DNA of 15,768 bases from contig JAWXCM010000384.1 of assembly GCA_034408745.1 (NCBI GenBank), positions 1 through 15,768 of the forward strand, written 5' to 3'. The notes below the pieces were generated by a model. It made no database searches and was not told the DNA's origin. It was given only the letters and a program-made list of their open reading frames with translations. The translations under genes were made by a program, and so were the position numbers. The DNA is from JAWXCM01 sp034408745 (GTDB taxonomy: Bacteria > Acidobacteriota > Terriglobia > Bryobacterales > Bryobacteraceae). The stretch's first letter is position 1. Each line of letters begins with the position of its first letter. Below are positions 6,613 through 13,383 of this stretch, in pieces.

Positions 6613-7590
6613 ATGAGTGAACTTCGGTGGCACTCGCTGCTGCGGCAGTGGGTTGTGGTTGCCTCGCACCGTCAGAACCGGCCGCAGATGCCGGCCAACT
6701 GGTGCCCCTTCGATCCCGGCTCTGGACAGGTTCCCGACAACTACGACGTCTACGTTTATCCCAACGACTTTCCCGCCTTCGATGAAGACGAAGAGCCGTT
6801 CGACCCCGAGCCCGGCCTGTTCAGGACCACGGGCGCGCGCGGCAAATGCGACGTCATTCTCTATCACCCGAATCACACGCAGCGGCCGTCCGACCTGCCG
6901 GCAGAGCACTGGCGCAAGATCGTCGATGTGTGGGCCAGCAGGGTCGACGAACTGGCGAAGCTTCCCGACGTACAGCACATCATGGTGTTCGAAAATACCG
7001 GTGTCGCCATCGGGGTCACCATGCCGCACCCGCACGGACAGATCTACGCCTTCCCGTTCGTGCCGCCGCTGGTGCAAACCGAACTCGACGCAAGCCGCGA
7101 GCACTACCAGTGCAACTTCACCTGCCTGTATTGTGAGTTGATGAAGCGGGAGATCGCCGATAAGGTGAGGATCGTGGCGGAGAATGAGCACTTCGTCGCG
7201 TTCGTGCCGTTTGCGGCGCGCTTCCCGTCGGAGATTCAGCTTTACTCGAGGCGCCACTTCGGTCGATTGCAGGACATGACCGAAGAGGAGCGGCAAAGCT
7301 TCGCGTCCATGCTCAGCACTGTCCGTCGCAAGTACGATCACCTGTACACGGACATCGAACCGAAGGACACCGTCCTGCCACTGATGATGGTGCTGCGCAT
7401 GCCGCCCGTGCACGGCAACCATCCCTTCTTCCACTTCCACGTGGAGTTTCTGCCCCTGCAGCGCAGCCAGAAGAAGCTGAAGTACCTGGCAGCGGTAGAG
7501 ACCGCGGGCGGAACCTATCTGGCCGACACGCGACCGGAAGAACGGGCCGCGGCGCTTCGTAACGCCGAGCCCGCCACTCCGGAAGCATAA
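6613..7590 (+). CDS. galT: Galactose-1-phosphate uridylyltransferase
   Basis: Leloir-pathway enzyme exchanging UMP between UDP-glucose and galactose-1-phosphate; cytoplasmic, 325 residues, a normal family length. The N-terminus reads LRQWVVVASHRQNRP (10-24), the family opening. The nucleophile motif HPHGQ is at 139-143, with H141 the expected uridylylated histidine, inside the context FENTG...IYAF. The C-terminal half-domain shows CLYCELMKRE, FVAFVPFAARFPSEI and FHFHVEFLP. Of the zinc ligands known in E. coli GalT (two Cys, two His), C31, H88 and H139 are recognisable, but the second cysteine of the usual CPxC is aspartate (CPFD, D34). The ATG at 6613 follows a weak GAGAG at 6598-6602. The gene ends 3 nt from the convergent vWA gene, with no terminator between. 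No other galactose gene is present in the window. Confidence 0.92.
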   Translation: MSELRWHSLLRQWVVVASHRQNRPQMPANWCPFDPGSGQVPDNYDVYVYPNDFPAFDEDEEPFDPEPGLFRTTGARGKCDVILYHPNHTQRPSDLPAEHWRKIVDVWASRVDELAKLPDVQHIMVFENTGVAIGVTMPHPHGQIYAFPFVPPLVQTELDASREHYQCNFTCLYCELMKREIADKVRIVAENEHFVAFVPFAARFPSEIQLYSRRHFGRLQDMTEEERQSFASMLSTVRRKYDHLYTDIEPKDTVLPLMMVLRMPPVHGNHPFFHFHVEFLPLQRSQKKLKYLAAVETAGGTYLADTRPEERAAALRNAEPATPEA

Positions 7591-7593
7591 CGA

Positions 7594-9891
7594 CTACTCG
7601 ATCTTCCCTATCCAGAGCACAGCGTCCAGCTGCGCCAGGGCGGGGAGTTTCGATGCGTCGATACGCACGATCAGGATGCCGGCTCGCCGCCGCTCCACCA
7701 CTTCGACACCTGCCTGCTTCAACAGCGCCAGCGTGGCGTCGCTGGTGTCTGCCATGGCCAGCGACACACGTAGCTTGCCGGTCAGTCCCTTCAGAGCCGG
7801 GTCCACCTTCAACTTCGCCTGTTCCATCTTCGCGTAAGAAGGCGCCGCGGCAGGTGGAGGCGGCGGCGCCATCTGTCGGGGCGCGACCATCGCATCGCTC
7901 GCTGACGGCACTCCGCCAATCACCCCACCGACCGCTCCTTGGCTTTGAAGGAACGTCATGGCCTGGGCAATGCTGGCCATCACCATCGCCCGCGGGCTCT
8001 CGCCGAACACGCCCTGGTAGCTGACTCCCTCCGGCAACTCCACCGGCACCTCGACGCGCCGCGGCTTGCCGCCCTCGATCACCGTTGTCTCTTCAACCGC
8101 GACAAATGACGTGTACTGCGTCATCAACCGGTAGTCGAGCCCCAGCTTCGTGATCTGCTCGACGGCGTCGGGTCCTGCGTCGAGCATCAGAGAATCGATC
8201 TTCGTCCGGGCCCACAAGCTCGCCAGCGCTTCATTGGCTGAATTGGCCCCTGGCAGCTCGACCGGGATTTCTGCCGAGTAGGCCTTGCCCGCCATACGCC
8301 CCTGCAGCCGGATTACACCTTTGGCCGCGCGGCTGTATTTGCCGGTCACAACCACCGGCTTCGCCGCGAACAAGTCGGCAATCCGGGCCGGAAACAGCTC
8401 CTCCACCGGGAGCCCGTTCCAGTCGATTCGAATGTCTGTCAGCAGGGGACTGTTCACGCGCTCATGAAACCGCTTCGCGGCAGCCGAGCCATGCGCCTCC
8501 AGGCTGACGTACTCCACCTCACCGCGACCCGCCTCGGCCATCTTGTCCAGCAGGTACCGGTTGATCGAGTTGCCGATGCCGAACGAAAATACGCGAGCAT
8601 TCGGATGCCTCTGAATCTCAGCAATGATCTCAGCTTCATTACCCACAAAACCATCCGTCATGAAGCACGCGATGCGCAGGTGTTCCTGTGAGTCGCTCGG
8701 TTCGAGCGCGGCGCGAATCGCTTTCATCATCTCCGTGCCGCCGTGGCCCGTTTGCGAAGCCAGAAACTGCTCCGCTCTCGCCAGATTCTCGCGAGTGGCG
8801 GGTACCGGCGCCGGAAACAAAATCTGCGTGTCGCCAGAGAATGTGATCAGGTTGAACGTGTCGCGCGGATGCATGCCCGCCAGCGCCATTCGCATCGATT
8901 CCTTCGCCTTCTCCAGCGGGAACCCGTTCATGGAGCCAGATGTGTCCAGCACAAACACGATTTCTTTCGGAGTAATCTCCGTCGGAGTGACACGCTCAGG
9001 TGGCTGCAGGATCAGGCTGAAGAATCCCCCGCGCTGATCCCGATGCGTCAGCACCGCGTTGCCGATCTTGCGACCCGCCACGTCGTATCGAAGGATGAAG
9101 TCCTTGTTTGGGATGGTGTCCTGGTCACGCAGCCGCACCACCGCTCTTGCAGGCGACGGCCGGTCGCTCTGCACGGGATGGCTCGGACTGTCCACTGAAT
9201 CGAGCGCGACGCCTGCATCCAGCTTCACTTCCACGGAGATATCGTGCCCGGCTCTCTGGTCCGGCCGCGCCACGGGCGGCGTGATGCGGGCGGCATCGGT
9301 CACATTGCGAGGGTGATACCGCGGTCCCACCACCATCGGAAACGTGAACTGATACGTTCCGGCTTCGTACTCCAGTCGCTCTGAGTAACTGATGACAACT
9401 CGCACCTTCGCACCAGGCGCAATATTGGCGACACTCTGCGTGAAGATGTTCGGTCGTTCCTGGTCGAGCAGCGCCGCCACATTGCCGGCATTGCGAGCCG
9501 CCTGATAAATCGCCTGAGCCTCTTGTTTGCGCTTGATTTGACCCTTGATGACGCGATCGCCGATTTGCAGCGTCATGGCGTCAATCGCGGCGTTGTGCGG
9601 CAGTGGAAACACGTAGACCGCTTCCACCTTGTCTTTTGCCGTGTTCTCGAAATCCTGGGTCACCGTGACGCGCGAGATAAAGCCGCTGATCTCGGCCTTC
9701 ACGTCGGTATGCTTCAGCGGGCACTCCAGTTGCCACGGCTGCTGGGTGTCGCGGATAATCAGCGCACCTTGTGTCACACGCGGGCCGGTGCGTTGCGGGG
9801 ACGCCGGAGCCGCCGGTGTCGGCCGCGGGGCCACCATCAGTAATCCTGCCGCGCCGGCCAGTACCACCATTGCTGGCATCTTCATTGCCAT
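7594..9891 (-). CDS. Exported VIT domain / von Willebrand factor A domain protein
   Basis: Secreted 765-residue protein built like inter-alpha-trypsin-inhibitor heavy chains. Residues 1-28 are a signal peptide (MKMPAMVVLAGAAGLLM and Pro/Ala-rich end). The VIT domain spans about 55-175 (AVYVFPLPHNAAIDAM at 91-106, then NIFTQSVANIAPG). The vWA domain spans about 308-480 with a complete MIDAS: D316-x-S318-x-S320, T386 and D413 (MTDG), so metal-dependent ligand binding is expected. Residues 652-663 read GAVGGVIGGVPS, then a poly-proline stretch (675-680), then a small C-terminal domain ending WIGKIE. There is no LPXTG motif and no C-terminal membrane segment. The start has a strong AGGAGG 7 nt upstream. 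It is the last gene of the sigma/anti-sigma operon, 46 nt after the anti-sigma stop. The ligand is unknown. Confidence 0.9.
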   Translation of the reverse strand: MAMKMPAMVVLAGAAGLLMVAPRPTPAAPASPQRTGPRVTQGALIIRDTQQPWQLECPLKHTDVKAEISGFISRVTVTQDFENTAKDKVEAVYVFPLPHNAAIDAMTLQIGDRVIKGQIKRKQEAQAIYQAARNAGNVAALLDQERPNIFTQSVANIAPGAKVRVVISYSERLEYEAGTYQFTFPMVVGPRYHPRNVTDAARITPPVARPDQRAGHDISVEVKLDAGVALDSVDSPSHPVQSDRPSPARAVVRLRDQDTIPNKDFILRYDVAGRKIGNAVLTHRDQRGGFFSLILQPPERVTPTEITPKEIVFVLDTSGSMNGFPLEKAKESMRMALAGMHPRDTFNLITFSGDTQILFPAPVPATRENLARAEQFLASQTGHGGTEMMKAIRAALEPSDSQEHLRIACFMTDGFVGNEAEIIAEIQRHPNARVFSFGIGNSINRYLLDKMAEAGRGEVEYVSLEAHGSAAAKRFHERVNSPLLTDIRIDWNGLPVEELFPARIADLFAAKPVVVTGKYSRAAKGVIRLQGRMAGKAYSAEIPVELPGANSANEALASLWARTKIDSLMLDAGPDAVEQITKLGLDYRLMTQYTSFVAVEETTVIEGGKPRRVEVPVELPEGVSYQGVFGESPRAMVMASIAQAMTFLQSQGAVGGVIGGVPSASDAMVAPRQMAPPPPPAAAPSYAKMEQAKLKVDPALKGLTGKLRVSLAMADTSDATLALLKQAGVEVVERRRAGILIVRIDASKLPALAQLDAVLWIGKIE
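7903..7938 (-). repeat. Glycine-rich motif GAVGGVIGGVPS in the vWA protein
   Basis: Encodes residues 652-663 of the vWA protein. Its partner motif GVVGGVIGGVPS is at 10043-10078 in the anti-sigma gene. The two protein segments differ at one position of 12, and the DNA is also clearly alike by eye. In both proteins a proline run is nearby. Confidence 0.7.
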
Positions 9892-9898
9892 TCGGATT

Positions 9899-9904
9899 CC
9901 TCCT
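9899..9904 (-). promoter_or_regulatory. Strong Shine-Dalgarno (AGGAGG) for the VIT/vWA gene
   Basis: On the minus strand AGGAGG lies 7 nt before the ATG at 9891-9889. This supports that ATG over the second in-frame ATG two codons later. It is the clearest ribosome-binding site in the window; the other genes have weak ones or none. Confidence 0.75.
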
Positions 9905-9937
9905 CGCGAGGTAAATGCCTTCAGACGAAGATGCCTT

Positions 9938-10984
9938 TCAGGGACTTTTTCGCCGCAACTGAACGCGGACCCGGGTGCGCTGCACGGGTTGTTGTGCAGC
10001 CTCCAGCACGGGGTCGCCCTGACGAAAGCCCATGCTCTGTCCCGACGGTACGCCGCCGATCACACCGCCCACCACACCCGCCTCCGGTGCGGCTCTCCGC
10101 AAATCGCGTCGAGCCGAAGCAGCGGGTGGCGGAGGTGGAGCGGCCAGGGGAGCCGCAACCGGCGCGGGTGGCGAGGGCGCCCATTCCAGATCGATACCAG
10201 GCGCCTCGCCAGCGCCGGTAAATGCAATGTCGCGCCGAAGCACCACGGGCAAACCCGGTGATATCGTGCCCGCATACAGCACGTCTTCGCCCTGCTTCGC
10301 CAGCAACATCCCGGCCTGTGTCGATTCCACGCGGATACGAGCCTTCTCGCCGGAATCGAATGCATAGCTGCGTTCAACAGGAGTCACGGCGCCTGCCGCG
10401 TCCACCCGCAGAACCGACCACGACAGCACTTGCGCTTCGACAGCCTGGGCATCGGAGGCAGTCGCGGCAACAGCCGGCGCAGCAGCCGTAGCTTGCGGCG
10501 ATGGTGGAGGAGGCGGCGGCGGCGCGCCGAACGCGCGGGTCTCCGCTTTCTTCTCCGCAGTGCGAGGCGCCGGAGCGGTCTGAGCTGACGGCTGCGGAGC
10601 CGCATCCTCCATGGGCCGAGTCGCGGGAGCAGGCCGCAGTACGGCCACCAAATCCCGCCCTCCCGGCTCATGCCGCTCCTTCGACTCCCTCACGCCAATC
10701 GCCACCAGTATCACCATTCCGATGGCAATCAGCACCTTCGACTGCGGCCGCTCAAACCAGTCGCGCAGGGCCCCTGCAATCGAGAATGGCCTTTCCTGGA
10801 CGGCGGCCAGCAGTTCCGCGCGTGCCGAGGAATCGTCCAGCAGATCGCGAACCGCCTGTTCGTCCTCCATCGCCTCAAAGACCGCGGCATCGTTGAGCGC
10901 AGCCTCGTACAGCAGGGCGCGCTCTTCCTCCGTCAGTGTGCCTGTGGCGTACCCCCCGAGCAGTTTGCGAACCTCGTCCGTCAT
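9938..10984 (-). CDS. Membrane anti-sigma factor with Pro/Gly-rich periplasmic tail
   Basis: Predicted anti-sigma factor for the adjacent ECF sigma, 348 residues. Residues 1-75 form a cytoplasmic helical domain (LLGGYATGTLTEEER then LYEAALNDAAVFEAM), the usual opening of acidobacterial anti-sigma proteins. It lacks the H-x3-C-x2-C zinc motif, so it is a non-zinc type. One membrane segment lies at about 84-98 (VLIAIGMVILVAIGV). The rest should be periplasmic: a proline run (154-161), a beta-rich domain at about 185-270 (WSVLRVDAAGAVTPVERSYAF, then MLLAKQGEDVLYAG) reminiscent of DUF4384, a second proline run (283-287), and the motif GVVGGVIGGVPS (303-314) also present in the downstream vWA protein. 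The start ATG overlaps the sigma stop (ATGA), showing coupling. The open frame upstream of it (to 11137) is a shadow within the sigma gene. Confidence 0.8.
   Translation of the reverse strand: MTDEVRKLLGGYATGTLTEEERALLYEAALNDAAVFEAMEDEQAVRDLLDDSSARAELLAAVQERPFSIAGALRDWFERPQSKVLIAIGMVILVAIGVRESKERHEPGGRDLVAVLRPAPATRPMEDAAPQPSAQTAPAPRTAEKKAETRAFGAPPPPPPPSPQATAAAPAVAATASDAQAVEAQVLSWSVLRVDAAGAVTPVERSYAFDSGEKARIRVESTQAGMLLAKQGEDVLYAGTISPGLPVVLRRDIAFTGAGEAPGIDLEWAPSPPAPVAAPLAAPPPPPAASARRDLRRAAPEAGVVGGVIGGVPSGQSMGFRQGDPVLEAAQQPVQRTRVRVQLRRKSP
10043..10078 (-). repeat. Glycine-rich motif GVVGGVIGGVPS in the anti-sigma factor
   Basis: Encodes residues 303-314 of the anti-sigma factor, in the predicted periplasmic tail. 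It matches the motif at 7903-7938 in the vWA protein of the same operon. Confidence 0.7.
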
Positions 10985-11484
10985 CGCTTTTCCCACTTGC
11001 CGCCCATCAGGTCCAGCAGTTTCTGCCGGCACCGCGAATCCCATGTATAGACCGTGTTGATGGATGCCGCTCCCAACTCCTCCTGAATCTCGGGAAACGT
11101 TTTGCCCAGCAGTTTCAGCCGAAATATCTCGCGGCACCGCTGCCCGAGCTTCGGCACGGCCTGCTTTATACGCTCGAGAAGCTCGCGGTCACTGGCCATT
11201 ACCTCCGGAGACGGGCCCATGTCCATCAGCGGCAACTCGTCCACCCCGACGGCTGTGTTCTCGCCGCGCCGAACCATCTTGCGTCTTGCCGCGGCCATCT
11301 TGAAGCGCAGAATGCGTAACGAAAGAGGCAACAACTGGTCGAGGCCGTCGACATCCGGGTAACGGTCTTCCAGAACCATCAACACTTCCTGAGCCAGATC
11401 TTCCGCGGAATCTCTCCCTGTACGAGATGCCGCAAAAGCGACTATCCTTTCACGCAACCTCGGGAGGATGTCTTCTCGGCTCAC
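10981..11484 (-). CDS. ECF-type RNA polymerase sigma factor
   Basis: 167-residue sigma-70-family factor of ECF size. Region 2 covers about 7-75, with SAEDLAQEVLMVLED (26-40) as the core-binding/-10 helix and a basic ILRFKMAAARRKMVRR (58-73). Region 4 covers about 100-160, with the helix-turn-helix FPEIQEELGAASINTVYTWD (130-149), matching the family 'xEIAxxLGxSxxTVxxR' pattern. The start is GTG (11484-11482), 1 nt after the stop of the upstream amidohydrolase, so expression probably depends on that transcript. The gene ends in an ATGA overlap with the anti-sigma factor. Target promoters are unknown; autoregulation of the operon is the usual rule for this type. Confidence 0.85.
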   Translation of the reverse strand: MSREDILPRLRERIVAFAASRTGRDSAEDLAQEVLMVLEDRYPDVDGLDQLLPLSLRILRFKMAAARRKMVRRGENTAVGVDELPLMDMGPSPEVMASDRELLERIKQAVPKLGQRCREIFRLKLLGKTFPEIQEELGAASINTVYTWDSRCRQKLLDLMGGKWEKR

Positions 11485-11485
11485 G

Positions 11486-12604
11486 TCAGTCCGGAAAGCC
11501 GTCTGTACTCAGGCTGGGAAACATTCGCAGTGCGTTCTTGTAATAGATCTTTTTCAGCACGGCGTCCGGCAGGTCGAGCGCATACAGGTGCCACAGCCCG
11601 TGATACTTGCGGATGTTGTCGACCCACTCATCGTCAGTCTCCAGCATCCGGAAGTAAAACGGATATTCTTCCGGGTCGTACCGGTCCTTGCCAAACAGAA
11701 CACGGTCCTGATATTTAGTGAAGAACCGCTTCACCGCCCGTGGCTGTCGGCCGAGCTCGCCCAGTATCGCCGCGAATTCCACATTCATGTTGGGCATCTC
11801 ATCCATCAGCTTGCCGAGGGTCCCCAGATCGTGCGCCATCCACCCCATGTGCGCCAGGATGAAGGTCGTCTTCGGATTGGTGCGGACCAGGTTGTGCTGC
11901 TCGCCGATCAGTTGATCCCAGCTCACGCCGCCGTGATTGGCACGCCCTGACTGAATCTTTAACTCCAGCCACCGCTCATTAAACTTGTCCATCGGATCGA
12001 ACAGCGGCTTCGGGTCGGCTGTGTGGATCATGACCGGAACCTTGTACTTTGCCGCTACATCCCACACCGGCTTCAGCCGCGGGTCATCTGCCGGGATTCG
12101 CTTGCCGTCCTTGTCCTTCTCATTAATTCCCAGATTCTTCCAGACCTTGACTCCCATCGCTCCGTATTTAATGTCTTCTTCCAGTTGCTTCGCGGCGCCT
12201 TCCAGATCCGAAAAGTTGACGTTTGTCATGCTGGCGAAGCGTGCCGCATTCGAGTACTTTCGGATGCCATCAATGTACTTTTGCGTGGACTCGCCCCTTC
12301 CGCTCCTGTTGCCGTAGCTTCCGGCAACCGGCGAACTCAGCATGATCTTCATGTTCATCCTGTCCATATCCGCTATCAGCTTGTCGAGCGCAGCCGGGCT
12401 GCTGTCGCGCTGGTGCGTGTGGATATCGATGAAGGGGTACTTCGCCCTCGGCACCTCGTGCTTCGGCACCACGAGCATCGCGCGGGGTTCGTATTCTTCG
12501 ATGGTGGGAGCAGGCGGAGCGGGAGGAGCGTTAGCGGGGCGTTGCTGGGAAAAAATAAACGGGACCAGCAGCAACAAAAGAGCCGCGGAGAAGGCTTTGG
12601 TCAT
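11486..12604 (-). CDS. Exported amidohydrolase (Amidohydro_2-type TIM barrel)
   Basis: 372-residue metal-dependent hydrolase or decarboxylase of the amidohydrolase-2 family with a signal peptide (TKAFSAALLLLLVPFIFSQ) and a proline/alanine-rich linker (22-34). Metal-site candidates: DIHTH (H62, H64), VKVW (K153), VMIHTADP (H194), LAHMGW (H252) and LFGKD (D307, where relatives often read LFGSD). The substrate is unknown. It lies upstream of the sigma gene with a 1-nt gap and so heads the four-gene operon. The ATG at 12604 has no Shine-Dalgarno but has a -10-like TATACT 7 nt upstream. The gap to the upstream response regulator is 48 nt and shows no terminator. Family assignment is firm; a role in the sigma module is inference from position. 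Confidence 0.86.
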   Translation of the reverse strand: MTKAFSAALLLLLVPFIFSQQRPANAPPAPPAPTIEEYEPRAMLVVPKHEVPRAKYPFIDIHTHQRDSSPAALDKLIADMDRMNMKIMLSSPVAGSYGNRSGRGESTQKYIDGIRKYSNAARFASMTNVNFSDLEGAAKQLEEDIKYGAMGVKVWKNLGINEKDKDGKRIPADDPRLKPVWDVAAKYKVPVMIHTADPKPLFDPMDKFNERWLELKIQSGRANHGGVSWDQLIGEQHNLVRTNPKTTFILAHMGWMAHDLGTLGKLMDEMPNMNVEFAAILGELGRQPRAVKRFFTKYQDRVLFGKDRYDPEEYPFYFRMLETDDEWVDNIRKYHGLWHLYALDLPDAVLKKIYYKNALRMFPSLSTDGFPD

Positions 12605-12611
12605 TACTGGG

Positions 12612-12617
12612 AGTATA
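12612..12617 (-). promoter_or_regulatory. Putative -10 hexamer TATACT of a leaderless promoter
   Basis: On the minus strand TATACT ends exactly 7 nt before the ATG at 12604. This is the same spacing as TACAAT before the ATG at 1176. It suggests that the amidohydrolase-sigma-anti-sigma-vWA operon has its own promoter and a leaderless first gene. No clear -35 is seen. Confidence 0.42.
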
Positions 12618-12652
12618 ACCGCGCCAGCAGCCTACTCCTCCGCCAGCCCGTT

Positions 12653-13318
12653 TTAGACCATGTTCGGGATCTTGATGATCTTCTTTTGGATCGCGTACTG
12701 AACCAGCTGTGCTTTGTTGTGGATATCCAGCTTGCGCATCAGGTTGAACTTGTGCGCTTCCACCGTCTTAACGCTCAGGCTGAGGTCGCAGGCGATCTCT
12801 TTTACAGACTGACCTTCGGCGAGCATTTTCAATACTTCGCGCTCACGAACAGTAAGTGTGGCGAACCGGGGCATACGGTTGGCTGACTTAATCCGCGTGC
12901 GGAAATCGTCCACCAGCTGCGACAACATACGCGGACTCAGGTAACTGCCTCCGCGGCAGATGTCTCGAATCGCGGCCACTAACTGCTGCGCCGGGCTGTC
13001 TTTGAGTACGTATCCGCTCGCTCCTACCTCCATGCCTTCGACGAGGTAATCTTCGTCGTCGTACATAGTAAGGAACAGAACCTTAACTTCAGGCCGGGCT
13101 TTCTTGATTTGACGGGTCGCTTCAAAGCTGCTCAAACCGGGCATGCCGATGTCCATCAGCACAACATCCGGCCTGGTCTCATTCGCACGTTCCACCGCCT
13201 CGCCGCCATTTCCTGCTTCGCCAATAACTTCCATATCTGGCTCAATAGACAATAGTGTGCGAATGCCTTGACGGAACAATGTATGATCGTCAGCCAGCAT
13301 TATTCGAATTTTGGACAT
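12653..13318 (-). CDS. NarL/FixJ-family response regulator
   Basis: 221-residue DNA-binding response regulator, presumably the partner of the histidine kinase just upstream. The receiver domain covers about 3-120, with acidic residues D10 and D11, the phospho-acceptor D56 in VVLMDIGMPG, T83 in FLTMYDD and K107 in GYVLKD. A LuxR-type helix-turn-helix covers about 152-212 (LTVREREVLKMLAEGQSVKEI, then LSLSVKTVEAHKFNLMRKL). It should activate or repress transcription when phosphorylated; targets are unknown. The ATG at 13318 is 65 nt downstream of the kinase stop, a looser junction than the others, so a separate start of transcription is possible, though I see no convincing hexamers. The C-terminus is IKIPNMV. 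Confidence 0.93.
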   Translation of the reverse strand: MSKIRIMLADDHTLFRQGIRTLLSIEPDMEVIGEAGNGGEAVERANETRPDVVLMDIGMPGLSSFEATRQIKKARPEVKVLFLTMYDDEDYLVEGMEVGASGYVLKDSPAQQLVAAIRDICRGGSYLSPRMLSQLVDDFRTRIKSANRMPRFATLTVREREVLKMLAEGQSVKEIACDLSLSVKTVEAHKFNLMRKLDIHNKAQLVQYAIQKKIIKIPNMV

Positions 13319-13383
13319 ACCCTACCCGTGCCCCCTCTGTATCCAATCTTACTTAAACGCTGGTACCGTCCATGATTATCGTA

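Noticed and set aside
7594..9891. vWA protein as a sortase-anchored surface protein
   Set aside because: No LPXTG-like motif, C-terminal membrane helix or basic tail; the protein ends in a folded-looking domain.
10501..10530. GGAGGCGGCGG run as a tandem repeat element
   Set aside because: It is simply the codons of the proline run in the anti-sigma factor.
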